This document shows positions 10,903 to 20,847 of a stretch of 64,000 nucleotides of DNA, piece after piece. Both the position numbers and the translations under genes were made by a program. Under the pieces are notes generated by a model. The model saw only the letters and a list, made by a program, of their open reading frames with translations. It was not told where the DNA came from and ran no database searches. Source of the DNA: Panax quinquefolius (lineage: Eukaryota; Streptophyta; Magnoliopsida; Apiales; Araliaceae); assembly GCA_020205615.1 (NCBI GenBank), contig CM035167.1:58673023-58737022 (forward strand), written 5' to 3'. The stretch's first letter is position 1. Each line of letters starts with the position of its first letter.

Positions 10903-11094
10903 GATACCATTGTAAGGTATCAATGTGAGGTGTTATCCAAGTAAAGGGATGAGAGTCATAGTTGGTATCCACAGTATATGTGGTGTCGTATTTTGCACAA
11001 TAATTGTATTAATAAAGTTGTATTTGTTTCTGTACCATGTATTTGGCGACTCGGAATGGGTGATGTATACCTATTTTGGGAGCGTCACAAATAT

Positions 11095-11350
11095 CATTAT
11101 GCCGAAATATTGATATGAATTTTATTGTGGAATTTCTACCTTTTTGTGTCGGGGTTACTATTCACGTATACAACACTATTCACATATACGACACTATTCA
11201 CAAAAAAATGAAATTTTCTCTTCTTTGTCCAAAATGTCTATTATGGTCACTATCTTTGATTGTATCCATGTTTTGATCTTTATTCTTGAATTTTACTCCA
11301 CAATTGATTATTATAAGGTGTTTTTAAACTTGGATTATCTAAAGTACGAA
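11095..11350 (+). mobile_element. Fragment of a second H/A-type LTR
   Basis: It starts with AATATCATTATGCCGAAATATTGATATG, nearly the same as 9177 onward, keeps three of the CACTATTCACGTATAC units, then jumps to a TTCTTGAATTTTACTCCACAA block that in the A LTRs lies after the hairpin array. It is an internally deleted LTR remnant abutting the start of the C LTR. Confidence 0.55.
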
Positions 11351-11388
11351 TGTGACAGCCCCAAATCTGGGCTCCAAATCACCACGGA
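11351..11388 (-). mobile_element. C1 LTR, segment 1 (split by element A)
   Basis: It reads TGTGACAGCCCCAAATCTGGGC, matching the start of the other C LTR at 39843 (TGTGAAAGCCCCGAATCCGGGC). The match breaks at 11388 where element A begins and resumes at 31094 with ATGGATCTGGTAC. The element is on the minus strand, so this is the inner end of its 3' LTR or the outer end of a solo LTR. Confidence 0.8.
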
Positions 11389-12210
11389 TGTGAGACCCCA
11401 AATTTTATTAATAAAAATTTAAATTTCTCGAAATATTTTTTAATGTTATGGTATGGATTTGATATAATGTTATAGTTATGGGTAATATTTATAAATTTTG
11501 CAAAGTATGCAAGTTGTTGTATAATATTCGATTGGTCGGGGAATATTCTTTTTGTCGGGGAATATCCGTACGACGGTATAATCATTGGTGGACCCCGCAA
11601 TGGAATTATTGTCGGATTGAGAAAACGACAAAAATATTTTTATAAAAATAACGGCGAAAGTGCTACCATTAAAACTGTTGAACTACTCGGTAGTAAAAGT
11701 ACAGTAATACGCGTGGTTGTATAGTAGCACACGGTATTGATTATTGATGATTACGTAAGAAGTCACTCAGTTATACTCAATTATTATTGCAGTAGTTGTT
11801 GCATCACATCTCTCATATTATTGATCCAATTATTATCACATTATCATGTGCATAATATGTTATTTTATTAAATTAATAATTGAGATGACATAGTTATTAA
11901 TATTATTAAATTGCAATATTTACAATGTCTAGAAGTTCTGTCAAGGAGATGTTAGATAATCTAATTGCGCGCCAATAGGGAGAAATCTTTATCAGAAAAC
12001 CCCCTCTTTCCTGGGAACGACCTGGTTGTTAAATATTATGAATTATAATATTAATGATGAATAAGTTCGTGTTGATTAAAGATGAATTTTATAGTCCCAT
12101 TGTGTTGGAATTATTTGTGTCAGTGGAAATCGATATTTGTTTCAATAATAATTGATGTCTGGAGGTTATATTGTTCAATCGGGTATTCGGGGCACTTTTT
12201 GTGTCGGAGT

Positions 12211-12275
12211 TACTATTCACGAGTTAGTATTCATGAGTTACTATTTACGAGTTACTATTCACGGGGGACTATTCA
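12211..12275. repeat. U3 minisatellite, ~14-bp unit
   Basis: About five tandem copies of GAGTTACTATTCAC. The same block stands at about 28877-28960 in the 3' LTR and about 32985-33020 in the solo LTR, with different copy numbers. It lies about 260 bp upstream of the TATA box and could be an enhancer. Confidence 0.8.
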
Positions 12276-12349
12276 CCCGTAAAATATATTTCTTTTCGGT
12301 CCAAATTATTTTTGGGTACAATATTATTCAATGAGGAGATGTGCTAATT

Positions 12350-12512
12350 TTTCAGACCGTTGGTGGAAAGTTATAATAGTAAATCAATATGGATCACTGG
12401 TTTAAAGTTTTAATAGTAAATCAGTATGGACCGTTGCTTTAAGTTTTAATAGTAAACCAATATGAACCGTCCGTTTAAAAGTAAATCAATCTGGACCGTT
12501 CATGAATTAGTT
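12350..12512. repeat. U3 tandem repeats of ~38 bp next to the TATA box
   Basis: Four diverged copies of AATAGTAAATCAATATGGACCG-type units. The 3' LTR has four (29035-29185) and the solo LTR has six (33101-33321). The A2-type LTRs keep only the last unit. Confidence 0.8.
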
Positions 12513-12531
12513 ACTATTCAGTCCATTCTCC

Positions 12532-12539
12532 TATAAATA
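12532..12539 (+). promoter_or_regulatory. TATA box of the A 5' LTR
   Basis: TATAAATA in the context TCCTATAAATAGAAGCTC, a strong plant TATA context. It is conserved at 33352-33359, 42614-42621, 49172-49179 and 61005-61012. Confidence 0.85.
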
Positions 12540-12714
12540 GAAGCTCATTCCTTCATTATTTCTTTAATTCCTTTGAAACTCTAGAGAGAGACTATAGAGA
12601 GAAAGAAGAAAAGTATTCTCGCTACTTCATTACTCGAATATCCAGCTTCTTCTAAGTTAGGGGATATTATTTGTTGTACTTTCGTAAGGGGTATTATTTC
12701 TTTACGTATTCATG

Positions 12715-13410
12715 AAGAGAACTTCATTATTCCATTCTTTATTATTATGTTGGAATAACTTTGTTTATGCAATCTGCATACATGGTGAAATTATTTTGTT
12801 ATTCCATTCTTTATTATTATGTTGGAATAACCTATTTATCCGAAGTACCGCATACATGGTAAAATTCTTCTATTATTCCGTTCATTATTATTACATTTGA
12901 ATATCCTCATGCATGCGTTTTACTGGCGGGACTGGTTCCATTATTTATTATTCTGTTGGAATAATGCATGCATGCGTGATTCTATCGCATGCACGGTGAA
13001 TTCTGTTGTTATTCCATTCTTATTATTACATTGGAATAACTTTGTTTATTCAATCCGCATACATGGTGAAATTCCTCTAATATTTCGTTATTTATTATTC
13101 TGCTTAATATCACATGCGTGCGCGCTTACGCCGGACCGGTTCCATTATTTATTATTCGCCGGAATATCCTATCTATGCGTTCTGTGGGACACGGTTCCAT
13201 TATATATTATTACATTGGGAATAACACATGCATGCGGTTTATCGCATGCGCATGGTGAATCCTTCATTATTCCATTCTTTATTATTCATTGGAATAACTT
13301 TTGTCATGTGGATTACCACATTCATGGTGAATGATCCTTTGTATTCATTCCTTATTAAATTGTGAAAATGATTTGTCTACGTGGATTACCGCATGGCGGG
13401 TGAAAATCCA
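12715..13410 (+). repeat. Tandem double-hairpin array in the transcribed part of the LTR
   Basis: About ten units of 60-78 bp. Each has hairpin 1 (TATTCCA ... TGGAATA around an A/T-rich loop) and then hairpin 2, whose arms vary between units: TATGCA/TGCATA, TGCATGCG/CGCATGCA, GCATGCG/CGCATGC, ATGTGG/CCACAT. The constant flanks are ATGGTGAATTC or GGACTGGTTCC. Homologous arrays are at 29370-30050, 33540-34150, 42795-43140, 49335-49730 and 61200-61570. Confidence 0.85.
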
Positions 13411-14228
13411 TTGCAGTTTCATACATTCTATTATACTCAGTTGGTTAAAGCTTTGGCTTCTATACTCCATGAAATTAGTGGAATATCCTAGATATTTGTG
13501 CTTCATCCAGTATATTTTCATGAAAATATTCTTTTGAGCATTCTTGAATTTTACTCTACAAAGCAGTATCATGTTGACAATTTGGACGTTATTAAGTTCA
13601 AGATAAATTAACTTATAAATCTTTAAAATTCATTCGTGAACTTGTTTTATTGAATTATCATCATCCTCATGTTTATAATATGCTGAAAGTCATCTTTGGC
13701 TTACATGCATAGATGGACTTGGTATGATTATGACCAGGGATTATTCGGTATAATCATGACCGTAATGTGACGAATGATGTGGTTAAAGTCCTCATTGGCC
13801 TGTAGTTCATTTGTGGACAGTTGTTAGTATGATTATGATTATTCGGTATAGTCATGACCATTGATGATTACAGGAATATCCTTGGTCGTGGAGCAGAGAT
13901 GATTCGATTTTATTTATTAAAGTAGGAGTCTCAAATGATAAAGTTGATGAAAAACTTTTTAAATCATAGAAGATAGTAGATTTTATACCTTACTTGACTC
14001 TTCTAATGGATTGCTTGATCCATTGCAGCTTAAACTTGTTGTCTATTTTTATTCTATCGGTTTAACATTGTTGAAGGCTAATGTTAATTTATTCAGATTA
14101 TCTTAGTCATAATATTTCTTCTTTGGGCTAGTTGAGCTCACCTTTCTTTCACTTTGTTCTCTTGAGAAATGAGAACGTAGGCGACTAGTAGTCGGGAACA
14201 GAGTGATGGTCCTAGATGGTGCATTAGT

Positions 14229-14356
14229 AGTCCTCACTATTCTGTGAAATAGTGTGATAATAAATATAATGAGGACTCCATTGAGTGTGGATATTGTCTA
14301 GATGACAATATTTGTATTAATACTCACAGCCTATGTTTTGTCGTATTTTACACGAC
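14229..14356 (+). promoter_or_regulatory. Cluster of fixed hairpins close to the primer-binding site
   Basis: AGTCCTCA (14229-14236) pairs with TGAGGACT (14270-14277). Within that region CACTATT (14235-14241) pairs with AATAGTG (14248-14254), competing at two bases. ATATTGTC (14291-14298) pairs with GACAATAT (14304-14311). GTCGT (14340-14344) pairs with ACGAC (14352-14356). All are in the R/U5 part of the LTR, and most are kept in the other A LTRs. Confidence 0.65.
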
Positions 14357-14446
14357 TGTTGTATAATTAAGTTGTATTTGTATTCAGTACCTTGTATCTG
14401 GCGACTCAAGGTGGGTGATGTATACCTGTTTTGGGGGCGTCACAGT

Positions 14447-14458
14447 TGGTATCAAAGC
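14447..14458 (+). promoter_or_regulatory. Primer-binding site of element A
   Basis: TGGTATCAAAGC lies two bases after the 5' LTR. It differs at one position from the initiator-methionine tRNA complement TGGTATCAGAGC used by many plant Ty3 elements. Confidence 0.85.
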
Positions 14459-14789
14459 CATAGAAAAGAGCCCCGAGCCTTTATCTCGTGACTTCCAAGT
14501 CTTGGGATGCACCGAAGCCAGATTTTTCGTACGGGACACCGTGAGTAACGGTGGCAAGTTGATAAGTATCATTGTGAGGTGCTATCCAAGTCCTGGATGT
14601 GGGTCACAGTTGGTATAAAAGCTTAGGGTTATGATCCCTGGCTGAGATGTGAGACAAGAACTAGGAGGGGAGAGATGGGGAATTCCTTCGCTAGTATGAC
14701 CTACCTAAGTTTATTTGGTATTTAATTGGTTGGTCAGAGTATAGGGATAATATGTGATATGTCAATTAACCCTTGTTTTGTGACAGTGT

Positions 14790-15180
14790 TTGCGAATGTT
14801 ATCTGAAAATATTGAGATAAGCAATGAAGCACATGAGGCCGTTGAGTTAGCTCAACCAAAAGGTAACAACCAACAACACGATAATAATCATACCGGTGGG
14901 AACGGCCATCGGAACAATGATAACCATCGTGGGGGAAATTATCATGCCAAGAATGGTAACCACTTCGGTGGTAATCATGGCCAAGATAATAGAAGTGGAA
15001 ATTTCAAGAAGAGAAGGTAATTTAGCTCGATTTTGTCGTGCACCAAAGTTAAGTCCAGCTGGGACGGTGGCACCAAAGGCGGATATGGACAAAACAAAGT
15101 CGGTGGTTTCAGGAAGAGCGTTTTTCGTGACTTCTCAAAAAGCGAGTGACCCGAACGAAGTTAGCACGGGTTAGTTAATT
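14790..15180 (+). pseudogene. gag remnant of element A
   Basis: The capsid region is missing. What remains is the short N-terminal acidic stretch after the first ATG (SENIEISNEAHEAVEL), fused to the Asn/His/Gly-rich nucleocapsid linker (HTGGNGHRNNDNHRGG). A frame change near 15000 leads into a partial zinc-knuckle end (ARFCRAPKLSP) and the linker VSGRAFFVTSQKASDPNEV that precedes the protease. By comparison with G (62802 onward), about 700 bp of capsid coding is deleted. Gag would form the virus-like particle and bind genomic RNA; this copy cannot. Confidence 0.8.
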
Positions 15181-15640
15181 ATAAATTCTTGCGAAGTCTA
15201 TACCTTATTAGATACCGGTTCTACCCATTCTTTTATCTCTCTTGCTTGCGCTCAACGTTTAAATTTGACTCCGTAGAAATTAGACTAATATATTGAAACT
15301 CCATTGGGAGAAACCTTCATTACATGTGCTGTCCAAGTCTTGGTTGAGAGTCACAGTTTTGAATGATAATTCTATTGTTAATAAATTTTCTGACGTATTC
15401 TTGAAGACTTCTTAGCCTACCCTAGAGCGTGAAATCGAATTTTGTATTGACCCCAGTACAAAACCCATTTCTAAAACCCTCAAATATTTTCTTCACCCAA
15501 AACAAACGTGTAATGTGCCAAAGACGTTGGCTCGAGCTGTTGAAGATTACGATCGTACCATTCAATATCATCGTGGGAAAAACGAACGTGGTAGCTGACG
15601 TGTTGAGTAGAAGATCGTATGCGTTTACGAGTGTGATGTT
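15181..15640 (+). pseudogene. Protease, RT and RNase H remnants of element A
   Basis: Reading in more than one frame, the aspartic protease motif [10 protein letters not shown] occurs around 15200-15230, followed by an in-frame stop (TAG) near 15274. The N-terminal RT stretch (EIEFCIDP..TKPISK) at 15429-15475 is fused directly to the end of RNase H (LKYFFTQ...RRWLELL...VVADVLSRR) at 15480-15625. The fusion removes the RT catalytic core relative to D. The junction falls in similar words (ATTTCTAAA / CTCAAATATTT), suggesting a microhomology deletion. Confidence 0.8.
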
Positions 15641-16202
15641 GTTAACACAAAGACCCATTTCGTATAACTTACAAAGGATGGAGATAGAGTTAAAGACTCT
15701 AGGGACCCACGTGAAGATATCGAATATACGATTAGAATAGACTTTAATTGATAAAGTTAAAGCTGGTCAAGCTACATACTCAGAGCTGATGAATATGAAG
15801 AAGAAGGTTCAAGAGGGCATTATTCTAGAAGCAAGAATCGATGAAGAGAGGAAATCTCAACCCTCGATTTTAATTGGCCCATCTGAAATCCTCGATCGAG
15901 TAGGAACTGTGGCCTATAGACTCGTTTTACCGCCAAGTATGTTGCATGTTCATAACGTTTTTCACGTATCGATGTTACATAAATATGTGGATGACCCGAA
16001 TCACATTATTGAATTAAAACTAGACGAGATAGCAGAAGATTTAACGTATGAAGAGATACGTGTTAAAATCTTGGATAAGAAGGATCGTATTCAACACTCA
16101 AAGGTTATACCTCAAGAGTTAGAATCTAAAATGAAGTTAAGGTATCCTCATCTCTTTGGCATACCAGGTACGTACGTAAATTTCGAGGGCGAAATTTCAT
16201 AA
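15641..16202 (+). pseudogene. Integrase end and chromodomain-like tail of element A
   Basis: Fragments of the region before the integrase zinc finger (15660-15850) are joined to the C-terminal SH3-like part (GPSEILDRVGTVAYRL, about 15885-15930) and the tail VHNVFHVSMLHKYV...ILDKKDRIQHSKVIPQ. The HHCC finger and the DDE catalytic core are absent. The chromodomain itself has lost its centre compared with D, where [17 protein letters not shown] is present. The frame from 15789 stays open to the TAA at 16200-16202. Confidence 0.8.
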
Positions 16203-16213
16203 GGAGGGGAGAT
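16199..16213 (+). promoter_or_regulatory. Polypurine tract of element A
   Basis: AAGGAGGGGAGAT abuts the 3' LTR start TGTGAAACCCC, as expected for plus-strand priming. Confidence 0.85.
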
Positions 16214-16672
16214 TGTGAAACCCCAGATTTTATGAATAAAGAATTAATTTTCTGGAAATAATTTTTTTTATATTATGGTGTGAATTTGAGATAATGTTAT
16301 AGTTGTGGGTAATATTTATAAATTTTGCAAAGTATGCAAGTTGTTGTATAATATTCGATTGGTCGGGGAATATTCTTTTTGTCGAGGAATATCCGTACGA
16401 CGGTATAATCATTGGTGGACCCCATAATAGAATTATTGTCGGATTGAGAAAACGACAAAAATATTTTTATAAAAATAACGGCGAAAGTGCTACCGTTAAA
16501 ACTGTTGAACTACTCGGTAGTATAAATACAGTAATACGTGTGGTTGCCCAGTAGCACACGGTATTGATTATTGATTCTTACGTAAGAAGTCACTCAGTTA
16601 TACTCAATTATTGTTGCAGTAGTTGTTGCATCATATCTCTCATATTATTTATTCAATTATTGTCACAGTATC
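16214..16672 (+). repeat. 3' LTR of element A, first part
   Basis: Homologous to 11389-11850. It is interrupted by element B after CACAGTATC. The 5-bp word GTATC (16668-16672) recurs at 28511-28515, marking the B insertion. Confidence 0.92.
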
Positions 16673-19600
16673 TGTAACGCCCGAGAAATTCGGATCCTTT
16701 GTAAAAATATTTGAAAGAATTAAATAATTAATAAAATGATATTATTTGTTATTATATGTATTAATAAGATGTATGTCGTTCTATAACCTAGAAATGTCGG
16801 AACATCGTAGTATTTGAACCACGTGAATGAATTAAAGTGTTTGAATTTTCAAGACGAAAATAAATGTTTTCCGAGAAAGTTTATGAAAAACACTATTCAC
16901 CGATTATTGCTCGGGAATTATTTTTGAACTTCCGAGAAATATGTAACGTTATAATATCGAGACGAGATGGATTATGTAATAATAATCTAAGTATGGAAAA
17001 CGCAATAATTCTCATGCGGACTTAAATTTGGAATGAGAGTGTTTGTATTAAAATCTAATGAAATGAAATTTGTTCTTGTGCAAGTCCATAAGCTCAAAGG
17101 TGTAAACATAGGTGGGATTATTCTTAAAGCCCAAGTATTAATAACATGAAGCCCATGGTAGATTAATACAAGCCCAAAGATAAGTTAATTGAATTAACTA
17201 CAAAGCCCAAAGGATGATCCAATGGGTAAAGTAAGATCCATGGGGCAACCCATGGGTGAAGTGGTAACCAAGCACTTGGAGTGATGAGCAAGAACTTTAA
17301 GTAATGACCAAGGAATGGATAAGAGTTGTGGGCAACAAGCAATGAATAGTAAGGAGGTTAGTTTAAGGAGGTGGGATGATATAATGACCTAATTACCCTA
17401 ACCTTGAAAGCTTTATAAATAACAAGCCTTTTCATTCATTTGGAGTTTGTTATTTCATCCAACATTTCTCTCTCAAAAAACTTATTTGTTAGAGTCAATA
17501 AGCACTTTGAGCTTAACCTTTCATTAGTAGATTTCCAAAGCAAGTGAAGTAATCATCAAAGGTAATTGATCTTGTCTCTTCTATCTGTATCATGGTAGGT
17601 TAATAACAGAAGTGTAATCTAATGAATTTAGATACTAAGAACATAAGGGAAGGGGATAAGAAATGAACTTAAGCCGAATAAGATGAATAAGCAACTTGAA
17701 CCTAAATAAGTTGATAACCTTGTATTCAACTTGTCATATGTTGGTCATATGATGTTAATATGATCAATATAGTATGAGAACATTGATTGATGGACTTAAG
17801 TTAAGTAAGTCATTAACGTATAAGAATAAGTCAAAACCTACTTTGTTAATAAGTTGTTATAATAAGTAACTTGATATATTTATAGGTTGATTAAAATCCA
17901 TTTAGAATAATTTGTAATGAGGTTCCGCCGGAATTTACATGATTGGACGATAATCGTCGAATTCGTGAAATTCTTGGAATGGAAGTCGTATTTTGTGTTT
18001 GACATTGGAAACGTGGGTTTTCGATGGAGGCAAGTCATATTTGGCATTATAGAGTTGCGGACTCGAAAATGGCCGGATTCTGACTTAGAACGAAGAAACG
18101 AGTGTTGAACGTTCAATAACGTTTATCGTTTTCGTTAAAATTGATATAATGGGTGAAATTTTAGCAAATGAAGTTGAATAGATAAAATTCTTGGATGAAT
18201 ACATAGAGTACGTGATTTGTGAACCGTAGGCTCTTGAACGAGCCAATTCGGACTTATAACGAAGAAGTTACGAGTCCGGGAATCTCACAAAATTTAAAGT
18301 CTGTAAAAATTTTCTAGTGCACAGAAATTTGGCGGCATGCCTTGACCCAAAGCCATTTTAAATTGCGTCTGCAGATTAGAACTTGGCCAAAGCAAAACCA
18401 TAACCTTCGGAGAGTGGCGTATGGCAAGTACGACAACCATTAACACTAAGACTCATGACCATGTAGCCTTGAGTCCGAGTTCTAAACAACAATAGGTGAC
18501 CTTGCAATGTGCGTCAAGTGTAAAAGTAAGTGCCGTGTGCCGCATTGACCTCAAAGACAAGACATTAATGAATGTTTACATGTTAAGACATTAGTAATTG
18601 ATAAGAAATTGAAAAAGGATTATAATGAAACATTGTTAAGACTAAGTCGATTACTTATGAATATCTGAATGACGTAATGGAAAGCCGGAACCTATAATAA
18701 CAAATCTAATAGGTAATTAGATTGAAGAAGTAGGTAAGATTCTTTAGGAACCATGTGTGATCATTCATGACCTAATGTTCTATGTTATGCTATCATCTAA
18801 TGTAGAGACCTTAAAGGCGTAAAGTGCACGTGTTATAAATTGTAGCGAGCCTACTAAAGGCAAGTACTCTAACCCTTGTTCCGATTTGATCTGGGCAAGT
18901 CTTTGTGATTCATGTATTCTTCGCATGAGTTAGTATCTGAGGAATGTCAAAGCCAATCCTTTCGGCTAGACGTATGTTATGTTATTCTATCAAGTGTTGA
19001 TAAGGATTTACCAAACTAATATTGTTGTGGTTTTCAAAAGTAGATTTAGTATGCTAAAATGTTTTATCGTCAAGCGACGGCACGTGAGGTTGCCACAACT
19101 TAAGCGTATACACGCGTTAATGAATGTAGTGTTGATCAACATAGAGTACTATATAGGTTGATCACCTAGACGTGCTTTCGTAAGCTATCTGGGACTTACG
19201 GACTTAGTGTGCAGGATGTCCTTTTCAAAGTACTTATGAAATGCTTACGGTTTTGAACCGAATTGATGTTTCTTGAATATTGTTGTTGTAAAGCGTTTTG
19301 AATGAAAAAGAAGTGCTATTTTGAATTATCAATATTACTTACGTAACTATTGTTCAATTATTGAAGATATCTTATTCCTATGTTTCAAGCATGCTATTTT
19401 TTACTAGAATTTTTGTACTTGCTTTGAGCTAGTTAGGCTCATTCTTGCTTGAACCATATGAATGCAAACTAAGACGAGCGGGCCCGATGGATCCGAGAGG
19501 ATAAAGGGAAGGCAAAGGCAAACCCGTAGATTGCTTATGTAATAATATAGGTTTTGTATTAAATAATATTGATATTATAACAAAGGCACTGTATTGGTTG

Positions 19601-19749
19601 TAAAGAACATGGGGAATGTAAATATTCTTTTGTTATATATATAAGACATATTAATTTCTTTTGAGGCATTTCAATTGAATGTTTATGTGAACTGTAGCAC
19701 CATGTAGCACCATCATCGGGTTGGAAGATACCCGGTTTGGGGCGTCACG
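16673..19749 (+). repeat. 5' LTR of element B
   Basis: It starts TGTAACGCCCGAGAAATTCGG and ends GGGGCGTCACG (the final CA has mutated to CG; the 3' LTR ends CACA). A TATA box is at 17414-17421 (TATAAATA), followed by CATTCATTTGGAGTTTG and a CTCTCTC leader. The block 18320-18560 differs strongly from its partner in the 3' LTR although both sides are near-identical. Confidence 0.93.
17414..17421 (+). promoter_or_regulatory. TATA box of the B 5' LTR
   Basis: TATAAATA, with an identical octamer at 26185-26192 in the 3' LTR, and a pyrimidine-rich TTTCTCTCTCAAA start region about 50 bp downstream. Confidence 0.75.
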
Positions 19750-19751
19750 AG

Positions 19752-19763
19752 TTGGTATCGAGC
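19752..19763 (+). promoter_or_regulatory. Primer-binding site of element B
   Basis: TGGTATCGAGCA, a degenerate version of the initiator-Met tRNA complement, lies two bases after the 5' LTR. Confidence 0.75.
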
Positions 19764-20225
19764 ATTAGGTTATAAAACTTAAGGGGAAATAAAACCTTAA
19801 AATCATAACCTTAAGAAAAGTCGAAAGAATAAAAGATGGAAGTTAACCTTATAAAAATGCATCATATATGTTATGTGTTTTATTATCTTGACGTTTACTA
19901 ATCAACTTTTGTGTTATTGTAGATGTCGGTGAAAATAGAGATGTACAATGAGTCGTGAAGAAGAATTACATAAACCGAGATAGAAATCATACAAACCCCA
20001 TAGCGCGAGATCTGAGAGATAGTTGTGGTGGAGTCTGGAGACTCAAAAAGCTTAGACCTCATATACATGTTGACGGCATGATAGAAGAAGAAGTTGAAGC
20101 AGTGTCCTTTAACCCAATAGCAATAGCAGCGAGAGATAACTCCAGGAGAGTCGATGATGTCACTGTTCATGTTAGTGATAGATAGGAACGTACATTATTG
20201 TTAGGAGGTCAAGGAGCTGAAGGCG

Positions 20226-20543
20226 GTGCTCCAAGCGATTATAGAGGACAAGATAGACGTGGAGTCCATGTGGGAACAGGAACATGACGAGAGAGTTTTG
20301 GCTAAGGACAAGGTCCATGAGCTAAAACAAGAGGTCTTTGAACTTAGGAACGAGCTAAAGACCAAGAAACAGAAGATAGAGAGAATGTCCTATATTCATA
20401 GGAGTTCGCATGAGGATTTCCAGTTGCAGGTAGTTGGGTATCCTGTAGAGGCAGGCGAACTACGACATCTTATCAATAGTGATATTATTATTAGGTCTTG
20501 CCAAGCGATTTTGAAATGCCTTAAAGCGGATATGATCGAGTAA
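20226..20543 (+). CDS. Leader open frame with predicted coiled coil, upstream of gag in element B
   Basis: The frame of 105 codons ends TAA at 20541-20543. Residues about 15-60 are strongly charged with regular hydrophobic positions (DERVLAKDKVHELKQEVFEL, ELKTKKQKIERM), the look of a coiled coil. Residues after that are not distinctive. The first codon at 20226 is CTG/TTG-like rather than a good ATG, and frames upstream (19924-20185) look like decayed parts of the same reading frame. It lies between the primer-binding site and gag, where most Tekay elements have only leader sequence. I do not recognise a family. It may be an extra gag-proximal gene or a decayed N-terminal gag extension. Confidence 0.4.
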   Translation: MLQAIIEDKIDVESMWEQEHDERVLAKDKVHELKQEVFELRNELKTKKQKIERMSYIHRSSHEDFQLQVVGYPVEAGELRHLINSDIIIRSCQAILKCLKADMIE

Positions 20544-20847
20544 TTGATTAGAGTAGTTAGATATGTACATATTTGTGTATATAGTAGTGACGTAAAGCCT
20601 TCTTTTGTATAATCAAGGGTAGTCTTTTGTAATTCCCAATTTTTGGAAAGCAATAGCGGGAAAGTAATGTATCCAGCTTAGGCTATTTTATGTAATAGAT
20701 GTAGTATTATACTACGATGAATTAATATAAGTTTTCATTTTCAAAAAATATTGAGTAATGAATGTTTAAGTTATTGTTTAAATAAGGAATAATAACTAAC
20801 TGACAGGAATGCATAATAACGAAACATGTGTTTATTGTAACAGCAAA

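Larger units (their letters stand above)
7702..11094 (+). mobile_element. Old left-truncated LTR, family H (relative of the A-type Tekay LTRs)
   Basis: Blocks are colinear with the A-type LTRs. They include the AATTGCGCGCC...TTTCCTGGGAACGA block (7890-7950), a TATA box (8953-8960), the repeated ATCTTTGGCC hairpins, the GGGCTAGTTGTGCTCACC box near 10292-10310 and the terminal TGGCGACTC...GGGTGATGTATACC...GCGTCACA ending at 11094. The start is missing, and the region begins at the CACTA-like element. No primer-binding site follows, so this is a solo or rearranged LTR. About 470 bp around 10490-10960 has no counterpart in the other LTRs. Confidence 0.65.
11389..14444 (+). repeat. 5' LTR of element A (subfamily A1)
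   Basis: It starts TGTGAGACCCC and ends GGGGGCGTCACA, directly followed by a primer-binding site. Its order of parts is U3 with the GCGCGCC block (~11960), ACTATTCACGAGTT repeats (12211-12275), four ~38-bp TAAATCAATATGGACCG repeats (12350-12512), TATA (12532-12539), a hairpin array (12715-13410), loop-conserved hairpins (13688-13905), the GGGCTAGTTGAGCTCACC box and a terminal hairpin cluster (14229-14356). Confidence 0.92.

Noticed and set aside
12897..13334. A 145-codon open frame across the LTR hairpin array
   Set aside because: It follows the tandem repeat units and the same frame is broken in the other LTR copies. It is a by-product of stop-poor repeats, not a gene.
12715..13410. CRISPR-like array of repeats and spacers
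   Set aside because: Units are diverged, spacers are not unique, the context is a plant LTR and there are no cas genes. It is a retrotransposon leader repeat.
14847..15092. Minus-strand frame over the A gag linker
   Set aside because: Shadow of the Asn/His/Gly-rich gag sequence.
17880..18116. Overlapping frames on both strands in the B 5' LTR
   Set aside because: Symmetric open frames in LTR U5 with no motif, broken by substitutions in the 3' LTR copy.
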